The position numbers were made by a program, and so were the translations under genes. From positions 1 to 64,000 of the forward strand of contig NZ_WHOL01000116.1 of assembly GCF_009745975.1 (NCBI RefSeq): DNA of 64,000 nt. The letters run 5' to 3'. The stretch is from Actinokineospora pegani. Its GTDB lineage: Bacteria; Actinomycetota; Actinomycetes; Mycobacteriales; Pseudonocardiaceae. Below the pieces are notes generated by a model that was not told the origin of the DNA, did not search any database, and saw nothing but the letters and a program-made list of their open reading frames with translations. Below are positions 16,891-24,279 of this stretch, in pieces (positions within the stretch are counted from its first letter, which is position 1; the number at the start of each line of letters is the position of its first letter).

Positions 16891-18105
16891 TCACACGGTG
16901 ACGGGCACCCGGGAGGCGCCGCGCAGGTTGATGCGGCCGTTCCAGGCGACCTCGCCCGCCAGGGCCAGGTCCGGGAGGCGGCGCACGATCCGCTCGAAGG
17001 CGACCCGGCCCTCCAGCCTGGCCAGCGCCGCGCCGAGGCAGTGGTGCGGCCCGGCGCCGAAGGACACGTGGTGGCGGGCGTTGGGCCGGTCGATCCGGAA
17101 CTCGTCGGCGTCCGGGCCCCAGAACCGCGGGTCGCGGTTGGCCGAGGCCAGGTTGCAGATGACGAAGGTGCCCGCCGGGACCTCGCGGTCGCCGACCCGC
17201 ACCGGGGCGGTGGTGACCCGGCGGCTGTTCTGCACCGGGCTGTCGTAGCGCAGCACCTCCTCGACCGCGCCCGCGGCGAGACCGGGGTCGGCGCGCAGCG
17301 CCGCGTGCTGCTCGGGGTGGCGCAGCAGGGCGACGGCGCCGTTGGAGATCAGGTTGACCGTGGTCTCGTGGCCCGCGACGTAGAGCAGCACGACCTGGGC
17401 GACCAACTCGTCCTCGGTCAGCGCGGACCCCTCGTGCTCGGCCTGGATCAGGGCGGTGAGCAGGTCGTCCGCCGGGTTGGCCCGCTTCCAGGCGATCGCC
17501 GCGGCGGTCAGCTCCCACAGGTCGCGGTCGGCGGCGGCGACGCGCTTGGCCAGCTCCACGTCGGCCACCGGCTCCAGGCCGCGGACCAGCGTGCCGGTCA
17601 GCTCGCGCAGCCGGTCGGAGTCGGTGGGCGGCATGCCGAGCATGTCGCTGATGACGGCGAAGGGCAGCGGGAAGGCCAGCTTCTCGACCAGGTCTCCCCC
17701 GCCGTCGGCGACCAGGTCGTCGAGCGCGGCGTCGACCAGCGCGGTGATCGAGGGCTCCAGGGCGGAGATGGCGCGCACGGTGAAGACCTTCTGCACCAGC
17801 CCGCGCAGCCGCGTGTGGTCGGGGGCGTCGCGGTCGAGCATCGACAGGCCGCGGCCGGGGGCGAGCGTGCCACCGCCGGCCTCGCGCACGGCGTCGCGCA
17901 CCGGGTGCGGCAGGACGTGGCGCAGCTCCACCGACAGGTCGGAGCGGAGCAGGGCGGTGACGTCGGCGTGCCGGGACACCATCCAGAACCCCATCGGGTG
18001 GTCTTGGACCGGGTCGTCGTCGCGCAACTGGGCGTAGTGCGGGTACGGGTCGGCGTCGAAACCGGGGGCGAACGGGTTGAACAGCGCTGTCGTCACCAGG
18101 TCCAC
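16891..18105 (-). CDS. Cytochrome P450
   Basis: A 404-residue soluble class I P450. The I-helix oxygen-binding motif is 'AGHETTVN', the K-helix ExxR is in 'EEVLRYDSPVQ', and the heme loop 'FGAGPHHCLG' places the thiolate ligand at C356. Length and motifs are normal, so it is probably active; it needs a ferredoxin and reductase from elsewhere. A second GTG at 18096 has a better AGGTGG Shine-Dalgarno and may be the true start (401 aa). It diverges from a TetR gene across a perfect palindrome, which suggests ligand-controlled expression, as for catabolic or detoxifying P450s. Confidence 0.93.
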   Translation of the reverse strand: MDLVTTALFNPFAPGFDADPYPHYAQLRDDDPVQDHPMGFWMVSRHADVTALLRSDLSVELRHVLPHPVRDAVREAGGGTLAPGRGLSMLDRDAPDHTRLRGLVQKVFTVRAISALEPSITALVDAALDDLVADGGGDLVEKLAFPLPFAVISDMLGMPPTDSDRLRELTGTLVRGLEPVADVELAKRVAAADRDLWELTAAAIAWKRANPADDLLTALIQAEHEGSALTEDELVAQVVLLYVAGHETTVNLISNGAVALLRHPEQHAALRADPGLAAGAVEEVLRYDSPVQNSRRVTTAPVRVGDREVPAGTFVICNLASANRDPRFWGPDADEFRIDRPNARHHVSFGAGPHHCLGAALARLEGRVAFERIVRRLPDLALAGEVAWNGRINLRGASRVPVTV

Positions 18106-18119
18106 CTACTCAGCGTTGG

Positions 18120-18147
18120 TCACATACACCGTGTATGTGAGTACGCT
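18120..18147. promoter_or_regulatory. Perfect 21-bp TetR-type operator plus tetR -10 box
   Basis: Two 10-nt arms, TCACATACAC (18120-18129) and GTGTATGTGA (18131-18140), flank a single C. This is a perfect inverted repeat in the 50-nt gap between the divergent P450 and tetR genes. A TACGCT box (18142-18147) ends 8 nt before the tetR ATG, so the palindrome fills the tetR promoter spacer and lies 15 nt from the P450 start codon. Binding by the adjacent TetR would repress both genes. Confidence 0.85.
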
Positions 18148-18155
18148 CCGACCCT

Positions 18156-18767
18156 ATGCCGGGTGTCAAGAGCCGTCGGGAGCAGTACTCCGACGCCACG
18201 CGCGCCGCGCTGCTCGCCGCGGCCGCCAAGCGCTTCCTCGCCGAGGGCTACACCGCGACCGCGCTGGAGGACGTCGCCGCCGACATCCAGGCCACCCGCG
18301 GCGCGGTCTACCACCACTTCAGCAACAAGAGAGCCCTGTTCGAGGCGGTGCTGGAGGTCATGGCGGTGTCCGCCGCCGACGAGATCGCCGCGGCGCGGGC
18401 GGGCGCCGACACGCCGTGGGAGGGGGCGCTGGCCGCGCTCGCGGCCTTCCTCGACCGCTGCCTCGACCCGGACTACAGCAAGATCGTGTGGCAGGAGGGG
18501 CCGATCGCGCTGGGCTGGCTGGACTGGCAGCGGCACGAGGAGCGCCACGCCTGCGGGCAGATCGAGGTCATCCTGCGCGACCTGGTCGAGTGCGGGGAGA
18601 TCGCGCCGCTGCCGCTGGAGGCGGCCACCCGGGTGCTGTTCTGGGCGCTGGGCGCCGCCGGTCAGGCGCTGGCCGAGGCCGAGCCCGCGCGGCGGCCCGC
18701 GGTGCGGGCCGAATACGCCGAAGTGGCGCTGCGAATCCTGCAGGGCCTGCGTGGGGGCCGCGCGTGA
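18156..18767 (+). CDS. TetR/AcrR-family repressor
   Basis: A 203-residue TetR-family regulator. The N-terminal HTH reads 'TALEDVAADIQATRGAVYHHFSNKRALF' (about residues 32-59), and the rest is the all-helical ligand-binding and dimerisation domain. No Shine-Dalgarno precedes ATG 18156, and the -10 box ends 8 nt upstream, so a leaderless or near-leaderless mRNA is expected. It is almost certainly autoregulated and controls the divergent P450 through the shared palindrome; its ligand is probably the P450 substrate or a relative of it (inference). Confidence 0.92.
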   Translation: MPGVKSRREQYSDATRAALLAAAAKRFLAEGYTATALEDVAADIQATRGAVYHHFSNKRALFEAVLEVMAVSAADEIAAARAGADTPWEGALAALAAFLDRCLDPDYSKIVWQEGPIALGWLDWQRHEERHACGQIEVILRDLVECGEIAPLPLEAATRVLFWALGAAGQALAEAEPARRPAVRAEYAEVALRILQGLRGGRA

Positions 18768-18792
18768 CGGGCGTGCCCGATAGGCTTCGCCC

Positions 18793-19194
18793 ATGACGGA
18801 CACCGCTGCCGCCCCCTTGGGCATCACCGCCGGTCAGGTCGTGCGCGAGGTCGGGTGGGACGACGACGCCGACGACGCGCTGCGCGACGCGGTCCGCGAA
18901 CTGGCCGCCGAGCAGGAACTGATCGACGACGACACCGACGACGAGGCCGACGTGGTGCTGCTGTGGTGGCGCGACGGCGACGGGGACCTGTTCGACACCC
19001 TCACCGACGCCATGGTCGGCCTCGGCGACGACGGGGTCATCTGGCTGCTGACCCCCAAGGTCGGCCGGGACGGGCACGTCGAGCCCAGCGACATCGGCGA
19101 GGACGCCACGACCGCGGGCCTGCGCCAGGTCAGCTCCTCGCACGTCGCGCCGGACTGGACCGGGACCAAGCTGGCCAAGCCCCGATCGCGTTAG
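18793..19194 (+). CDS. DUF3052 family protein
   Basis: A 133-residue acidic protein of the actinobacterial DUF3052 family. It contains the family segment 'LGITAGQVVREVGWDDDADD', an Asp-rich stretch, 'VVLLWWRDGDGDLFDTLTDA' and 'DDGVIWLLTPKVGRDGHVEPSDI'. The function is unknown; a nucleic acid-independent, SAF/IspD-like fold has not been established. TAGGCT (18781-18786) lies exactly 6 nt before ATG 18793, so the mRNA is predicted to be leaderless. It converges with hemW. Confidence 0.85.
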   Translation: MTDTAAAPLGITAGQVVREVGWDDDADDALRDAVRELAAEQELIDDDTDDEADVVLLWWRDGDGDLFDTLTDAMVGLGDDGVIWLLTPKVGRDGHVEPSDIGEDATTAGLRQVSSSHVAPDWTGTKLAKPRSR

Positions 19195-19213
19195 CCCCTG
19201 ACCCGGGCCTTCC

Positions 19214-20440
19214 CTAGGTCAGCCTGCGGACCACCGCGTCGGCGAGCAGCCTGCCGCGGTCGGTCAGCACGCACCGCCCACCCGCCAGCGCGGCGGGCTC
19301 CAAGAGCCCGTCGCGCGCGGCCGTCTCCGCCTCCGGCGCCGCGCCGGGGGCCAGCGCCGACACCGGCAGGCCCTCGGCCAGCCGCAACTCCAACAGCACC
19401 CGCTCCACCCGCTGGTCCTCGTCGGTGAGGACCTCGCGGCCCTGCGCGGGCGAGTTCCCCTCGCCGAGCAGGGCCGCGTAGCGGGCCGGGTGCTTGACGT
19501 TCCACCAGCGGACACCGCCGACGTGGCTGTGCGCGCCGGGGCCGGCGCCCCACCAGTCGGCGCCCTTCCAGTACAGCAGGTTGTGCCTGCACCGGGCCTG
19601 CGCCGACGCGGCCCAGTTGGACACCTCGTACCAGTGCAGCCCGGCCGCCGCCAGGGTCGAGTCGAGCTGCTCGTAGCGGTCGGCGAGCACGTCGTCGTCG
19701 GGCATGGGCAGTTCGCCGCGCTTGATCCGGCGGGCCAGCGCGGTGCCGTCCTCGACGATGAGCGCGTAGGCGGAGACGTGGTCCACACCCGACTCCAGGA
19801 CCGCGTCCAGCGACGCGGCGAGGTCCTGCGGCCGCTCCCCCGGGGTCCCGTAGATCAGGTCCAGGTTCACGTGCTGGATGCCCGCCGCGCGCGCCTCCAG
19901 CGCCGCGGCGACCGCGCGGCCGGGGGTGTGCGTGCGGTCGAGGACGGCGAGGACGTGCCGGGCCGCGGACTGCATCCCCAGGGACACGCGCGTGTATCCC
20001 GCGTCACGCAAGCCGCGGAAGAACTCGGGCGAGGTCGACTCGGGGTTGGACTCGGTGGTGACCTCCGCCCCCTCCTTGAGCCCGACTGTGGCGCGGATCG
20101 CATCCAAGACCTGGGACAACCCGTCGGCGCCGAGCAGCGACGGAGTGCCGCCGCCGACGAACACGGTGTCGGCTCCGGGAGCCTGCCCCAAGATCGACAC
20201 CGCCAGCTCCAGCTCGCGCCGCAGCCCCGCCATCCAGGACTGCGGGGAGGCGGAAGTGCCCAGCTCACCGGGGGTGTAGGTGTTGAAGTCGCAGTACCCG
20301 CAGCGGGTCGCGCAGAAGGGCACGTGCACGTAGACGCCGAAGGGTCGGGAGCCCACCCCGGACAGGGCCGAGGGGGGCAGGGAGCCATCGGACGGGACGG
20401 GGTCGCCATCGGGCAGCGCAGCGGGCACGACGAGCATCAT
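19214..20440 (-). CDS. hemW: Radical SAM heme chaperone HemW
   Basis: A 408-residue radical SAM protein. The 4Fe-4S ligands C43, C47 and C50 are in 'CATRCGYCDFNTY'. 'VFVGGGTPSLL' and 'NPESTSPEFFRGLRDAGYTRVSLGMQS' match HemW/HemN. HemW lacks coproporphyrinogen oxidase activity and hands heme to respiratory enzymes; the family is often annotated HemN. 'NLLYWKGADWWGAGPGAHSHV' is the HemW C-terminal motif. ATG 20440 precedes an adjacent in-frame ATG 20437. It diverges from the sulfur operon and corresponds to Rv2388c in the same genomic neighbourhood. Confidence 0.92.
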   Translation of the reverse strand: MMLVVPAALPDGDPVPSDGSLPPSALSGVGSRPFGVYVHVPFCATRCGYCDFNTYTPGELGTSASPQSWMAGLRRELELAVSILGQAPGADTVFVGGGTPSLLGADGLSQVLDAIRATVGLKEGAEVTTESNPESTSPEFFRGLRDAGYTRVSLGMQSAARHVLAVLDRTHTPGRAVAAALEARAAGIQHVNLDLIYGTPGERPQDLAASLDAVLESGVDHVSAYALIVEDGTALARRIKRGELPMPDDDVLADRYEQLDSTLAAAGLHWYEVSNWAASAQARCRHNLLYWKGADWWGAGPGAHSHVGGVRWWNVKHPARYAALLGEGNSPAQGREVLTDEDQRVERVLLELRLAEGLPVSALAPGAAPEAETAARDGLLEPAALAGGRCVLTDRGRLLADAVVRRLT

Positions 20441-20551
20441 CCCAGGCGGCTGACATGCGGGTTCGCCGGTGTCCACGGGCCATGGCGGCCGCGGCGTCCC
20501 AGAATGCGGATGCTGGTGGACCACACCGTGGACGCGTGGCACGCTGAGCGC

Positions 20552-20635
20552 ATGTCAGCGACCGAGGTCTTCCTGGTGGTTCGCCGCCACGTCGACCTCC
20601 GTCGCGTGTCCAGCGCCCTGTGCCGGGACACCTGA
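20552..20635 (+). CDS. Cysteine-type leader peptide of the sulfur operon
   Basis: A 27-codon ORF (ATG 20552, TGA 20633) encoding a peptide that ends 'RRHVDLRRVSSALCRDT'. This pattern (R-x-HVDL-x-R-x-x-S-A-x-C near the end) recurs in putative leader peptides ahead of sulfur-assimilation genes in actinomycetes, where ribosome stalling at Cys codons is thought to govern downstream expression. Here a single TGC lies four codons before the stop. The next gene starts 115 nt later. A CACGCT box 6 nt before the ATG suggests a leaderless uORF. Recognition is from memory of the pattern and is unverified. Confidence 0.7.
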   Translation: MSATEVFLVVRRHVDLRRVSSALCRDT

Positions 20636-20701
20636 GACCTGTCGTCGCCCATTTCGCGTACAGCAGGCGTCGGCGCGCAGGCTGTGTGATCCAGGGTGCA
20701 T

Positions 20702-20740
20702 CCGGGGTCCCAGCGGGCGCGCGCGCCCCGATCCCGGAGG
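20702..20740 (+). promoter_or_regulatory. Hairpin covering the sulfite reductase Shine-Dalgarno
   Basis: A long stem-loop can form just before the sulfite reductase start: outer arms CCGGGGTC (20702-20709) and GATCCCGG (20730-20737, one G-U pair) and an inner self-complementary GC run (20715-20728, GGGCGC...GCGCCC). The Shine-Dalgarno GGAGG is at 20736-20740, so the outer arm ties up its first bases. Together with the upstream leader peptide this looks like an attenuation or ribosome-access switch. The structure is predicted by eye. Confidence 0.5.
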
Positions 20741-20749
20741 ACGTGCCCG

Positions 20750-22444
20750 GTGTCTCCCACCACACCACCGGCCAGCGCTGGCAAGCGCGCCCCATCCCGC
20801 AAGGGCGAGGGTCAATGGGCCCTCGGTTACCGCGAGCCGCTCAACCCGAACGAGCGGTCCAAGAAGGACGACAACCCGCTCAACGCGCGCGCCCGCATCG
20901 AGAACATCTACGCCCACGGCGGCTTCGACAGCATCGACCCCGGTGACCTGCGCGGCCGGTTCCGCTGGTTCGGCCTCTACACCCAGCGCAAGCCGGGCAT
21001 CGACGGCGGCCGCACGGCCACGCTGGAGCCCGAGGAGCTCGACGACAGCTACTTCATGCTCCGGGTCCGCCTCGACGGCGGCGCGGTCACCACCGACCAA
21101 CTGCGCGTGCTGGGCGAGATCTCCCGCGACAACGCGCGCGACACCGCCGACATCACCGACCGGCAGAACATCCAGTACCACTGGATCCAGGTCGAGGACA
21201 TGCCCGCCATCTGGCGCAAGCTCGAGGACGCGGGCATGACCACGATGGAGGCCTGCGGCGACAGCCCCCGGGTCATCCTCGGCTCCCCGGTCGCGGGCAT
21301 CGCCGAGGAGGAGGTCATCGACGGCACCCCGGCCATCGACGAGATCAAGCGCCGCTTCGTCGGCGACCCGGCGTACGCCAACCTGCCGCGCAAGTTCAAG
21401 TCCGCGGTGTCCGGCCTGCCCGACGTCGCCCACGAGATCCACGACGTCGCCTTCGTCGGCGTCGTGCACCCCGAGCACGGCCCCGGCTTCGACGTGTGGG
21501 TCGGCGGCGGCCTGTCCACCAACCCGATGATCGGCCAGCGCCTGGGCGCGTGGGTGCCGCTGGCCGAGGTCGCCGACGTCTACGGCGCGGTGATCGGCGT
21601 CTTCCGCGACTACGGCTACCGCCGCCTGCGCAACCGCGCGCGCATCAAGTTCCTGGTCAAGGACTGGGGCGCGGCCGAGTTCCGCCGGGTCATGGAGGAG
21701 AAGTACCTCCAGCGGCCGATGCTCGACGGCCCCGCCCCCGAGATCCCCGCCACCCCGTTCGACCACGTGGGTGTGCACAGGCAGAAGGACGGCCTGTTCT
21801 ACGTCGGCGCCGCCCCGGTCGCGGGCCGGGTGTCCGGGCAGATCCTGCTCGATGTCGCCGACGCCGCCGAGCGCGCCGGGTCGCGGCGGGTGCGGTTCAC
21901 CCCGCTGCAGAAGCTCGTCGTGCTCGACGTGCCCGAGGCCGAGGTGCCCGCGCTGCGGGCCGCGCTCAAGGACCTGGGCCTGGACACGGACCCGTCGCCG
22001 TGGCGGCGCGGGGTGATGGCCTGCACCGGCATCGAGTTCTGCAAGCTGGCCATCGTCGAGACCAAGGCCCGCGCGCTGGACCTGGTGACCAAGCTGGAGA
22101 CCAGGCTCAAGGACATCACCGACACCCACGACCTGGCCCCGCTGGCGGTGCACATCAACGGCTGCCCGAACTCCTGCGCGCGCATCCAGACCGCCGACAT
22201 CGGCCTCAAGGGCCAGATCGTCACCGACGGGGACGGCAACCAGGTCGAGGGCTTCCAGGTGCACCTCGGCGGCGGCCTCGGCCTCGACGCCGGGTTCGGC
22301 CGCAAGCTGCGCGGGCACAAGGTGACCGGCGAGGAGCTGCCCGACTACGTCGAGCGCGTCGTGCGGGCGTTCGTCGCCGAGCGCGGGCCCGGCGAGCGCT
22401 TCGCGCAGTGGGTCGCCCGCGCCGACGAGCCGGCGCTGCGGTGA
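20750..22444 (+). CDS. Ferredoxin-dependent sulfite reductase (NirA/SirA type)
   Basis: A 564-residue siroheme/4Fe-4S reductase that converts sulfite to sulfide for cysteine synthesis. The duplicated ferrodoxin-like/siroheme domains contain 'YRRLRNRARIKFLVKDWGAAEFR' and 'GVMACTGIEFCKLAIVETK', with cluster ligands C425, C431, C472 and C476 ('NGCPNSCAR'). Length equals M. tuberculosis SirA (Rv2391). Nitrite reductases share these motifs, but the cysH-cysDN context favours sulfite. GTG 20750 is chosen for the GGAGG site 9 nt upstream; the N-terminal about 25 residues are a variable Lys/Arg/Ser-rich tail. First structural gene of a nine-gene run. Confidence 0.92.
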   Translation: MSPTTPPASAGKRAPSRKGEGQWALGYREPLNPNERSKKDDNPLNARARIENIYAHGGFDSIDPGDLRGRFRWFGLYTQRKPGIDGGRTATLEPEELDDSYFMLRVRLDGGAVTTDQLRVLGEISRDNARDTADITDRQNIQYHWIQVEDMPAIWRKLEDAGMTTMEACGDSPRVILGSPVAGIAEEEVIDGTPAIDEIKRRFVGDPAYANLPRKFKSAVSGLPDVAHEIHDVAFVGVVHPEHGPGFDVWVGGGLSTNPMIGQRLGAWVPLAEVADVYGAVIGVFRDYGYRRLRNRARIKFLVKDWGAAEFRRVMEEKYLQRPMLDGPAPEIPATPFDHVGVHRQKDGLFYVGAAPVAGRVSGQILLDVADAAERAGSRRVRFTPLQKLVVLDVPEAEVPALRAALKDLGLDTDPSPWRRGVMACTGIEFCKLAIVETKARALDLVTKLETRLKDITDTHDLAPLAVHINGCPNSCARIQTADIGLKGQIVTDGDGNQVEGFQVHLGGGLGLDAGFGRKLRGHKVTGEELPDYVERVVRAFVAERGPGERFAQWVARADEPALR

Positions 22445-22614
22445 GCGAGCGGGCGACGCCGTTCCACTGCCCCTACTGCGGGGAGGAAGACCTGCGACCG
22501 CAGGAGGAGCCGCAGTCGGCCTGGCTGTGCACGGCCTGCCGCCGGGTCTTCACCGTGAAGTTCGTCGGGCTCAACCTGACCACACAGCAAGCCGGGAGAG
22601 GGGCGCACTCGTGA
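22441..22614 (+). CDS. 57-aa zinc-ribbon protein in the sulfur operon
   Basis: A very small protein from GTG 22441, overlapping the sulfite reductase stop (GTGA) and itself overlapped by the cysH GTG 22611. It has a zinc-ribbon pattern, 'FHCPYCGEED' and 'WLCTACRRVF', with 19 residues between the two CxxC knuckles, then 'TVKFVGLN'. The same tiny gene sits between sulfite reductase and cysH in Streptomyces clusters as I recall (SCO6101 position). Possible roles are a rubredoxin-like electron carrier or an assembly factor; neither is shown. The tight double overlap implies fixed stoichiometry with its neighbours. Confidence 0.75.
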   Translation: MSERATPFHCPYCGEEDLRPQEEPQSAWLCTACRRVFTVKFVGLNLTTQQAGRGAHS

Positions 22615-23309
22615 CTGTCACCGACGTCAAAGACTTGCGCGCGCTGGCCGAGCGCGCCGAGCACGACCTCGCCGAGGCCACCGCGGCCGAGGCGATCGCC
22701 TGGACAGTGGAGCACTTCGGCGGCCGGTTCATCGTGGCCTCGAACATGCAGGACGCCGCGCTGATCGAGCTGGCGCACCGGCAGCGCACCGACTTCGACG
22801 TGCTGTTCCTCGAAACCGGCTACCACTTCGCCGAGACCATCGGGGTGCGCGACGCGGTCGCGCTGACCTACCCGGGCATCCGGATCGTCAACGCCGAGGC
22901 CGAGCAGTCGGTGGCCGACCAGGAGCGCGAGTTCGGCCTGCTGCACCAGACCGACCCCGGCCGCTGCTGCGCGCTGCGCAAGGTGGTCCCGCTGCGGGCC
23001 ACGCTCGCCCGCTACGACGCGTGGGTGACCGGGGTGCGCCGGGTGGACGCCCCGACGCGCGCCAACACGCCCGTCGTGCAGTGGGACGAGCGCAACGGGC
23101 TGGTGAAGGTCAACCCGATCGCGGCCTGGTCCGACGACGAGTTCACCGCCTTCATCGCCGACAACCACGTCCTGGAGAACCCGCTGGTGGCCGAGGGCTA
23201 CCCGTCGATCGGGTGCGCCCCGTGCACGGCCAAGCCGCTGCCGGGCCAGGACGCGCGCAGCGGCCGGTGGGCGGGTCAGGGCAAGACCGAGTGCGGATTG
23301 CACGGGTGA
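22611..23309 (+). CDS. cysH: Assimilatory APS reductase CysH
   Basis: A 232-residue phosphoadenylyl/adenylyl sulfate reductase. It contains the 4Fe-4S ligands C119-C120 ('RCCALRK') and 'GCAPCT' plus the catalytic C-terminal 'ECGLHG', so it belongs to the iron-sulfur APS-reducing class rather than the PAPS class. The product is sulfite, passed to the sulfite reductase encoded just upstream. Nucleotide-binding region 'FIVASNMQDAALI' is typical. GTG 22611 overlaps the zinc-ribbon stop by 4 bp. No APS kinase (cysC) is present in the cluster, in agreement with direct use of APS. Confidence 0.95.
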   Translation: MTVTDVKDLRALAERAEHDLAEATAAEAIAWTVEHFGGRFIVASNMQDAALIELAHRQRTDFDVLFLETGYHFAETIGVRDAVALTYPGIRIVNAEAEQSVADQEREFGLLHQTDPGRCCALRKVVPLRATLARYDAWVTGVRRVDAPTRANTPVVQWDERNGLVKVNPIAAWSDDEFTAFIADNHVLENPLVAEGYPSIGCAPCTAKPLPGQDARSGRWAGQGKTECGLHG

Positions 23310-23316
23310 GGCGGAG

Positions 23317-24279
23317 ATGACGAGCACAGAGGCGACGACAGAGCCAGCGACGACAGGGCTGACGACGACGGAGCCGGCCGCGCCGACGGCCATGGACGCC
23401 CTGGACCGGTTGGAGTCCGAGGCGGTCCACATCTTCCGGGAGGTGGCGGGCGAGTTCGACCGGCCGGTCATCCTGTTCTCGGGGGGCAAGGACTCCACGG
23501 TCCTGCTGCACCTGGCGGTGAAGGCCTTCTGGCCCGCGCCGGTGCCGTTCCCGCTGCTGCACGTGGACACCGGGCACAACCTCGACGAGGTCATCGAGTT
23601 CCGCGACCGCACCGTCGAGCGCCACGGCCTGCGGCTGGTGGTGGCGAGCGTGCAGGACTACATCGACGACGGCAGGTTGCAGGAGCGCCCCGACGGGACG
23701 CGCAACCCGTTGCAGACCACGCCGCTGCTCGACGGCATCACCGACAACAAGTTCGACGCGGTGTTCGGCGGCGGGCGCCGCGACGAGGAGCGCGCCCGGG
23801 CGAAGGAGCGGATCTTCAGCCTGCGCAACTCCTTCGGCCAGTGGGACCCGCGGCGGCAGCGCCCCGAGCTGTGGAACCTCTACAACGGCAGGCACCGCCC
23901 CGGCGAGCACGTCCGCGTGTTCCCGCTGTCGAACTGGACCGAACTCGACGTCTGGCGCTACATCAAGCGCGAGGCGATCGAGCTGCCGTCCATCTACTAC
24001 GCCCACCGGCGCGAGGTGTTCCAGCGGGACGGCATGTGGCTCACCTCGGGGCCGTGGTTCGGCCCCCGCGACGACGAGCAGGTGCGCGAGCTGACGGTCC
24101 GGTACCGGACCGTCGGCGACGGCTCGTGCACCGGCGCGGTGCTGTCCGAGGCCTCGGACATCGACTCGGTCATCGCCGAGGTCTCGGCCAGCAGGCTCAC
24201 CGAGCGCGGGGCCACCCGCGCCGACGACCGGCTGTCCGAGGCCGCGATGGAGGACCGCAAGCGGGAGGGCTACTTCTGA
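23317..24279 (+). CDS. cysD: Sulfate adenylyltransferase small subunit CysD
   Basis: A 320-residue PP-loop ATP pyrophosphatase that forms APS from sulfate and ATP together with CysN. The PP-loop 'ILFSGGKDSTVLLHL' lies at about residues 50-64, and 'LLHVDTGHNLDEVIEFRD' and 'FGGGRRDEERARAKERIFS' are family signatures. It ends with the usual 'KREGYF'. The first about 25 residues are a Thr-rich tail not found in enterobacterial CysD; a start at ATG 23392 lacks a Shine-Dalgarno. The TGA overlaps the cysN ATG by one base (TGATG). Confidence 0.95.
   Translation: MTSTEATTEPATTGLTTTEPAAPTAMDALDRLESEAVHIFREVAGEFDRPVILFSGGKDSTVLLHLAVKAFWPAPVPFPLLHVDTGHNLDEVIEFRDRTVERHGLRLVVASVQDYIDDGRLQERPDGTRNPLQTTPLLDGITDNKFDAVFGGGRRDEERARAKERIFSLRNSFGQWDPRRQRPELWNLYNGRHRPGEHVRVFPLSNWTELDVWRYIKREAIELPSIYYAHRREVFQRDGMWLTSGPWFGPRDDEQVRELTVRYRTVGDGSCTGAVLSEASDIDSVIAEVSASRLTERGATRADDRLSEAAMEDRKREGYF

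Noticed and set aside
20750-22444. Nitrite reductase NirA
   Set aside because: Motifs cannot separate nitrite from sulfite reductase, but the operon with cysH, cysD and cysN and no nitrate genes favours sulfite.
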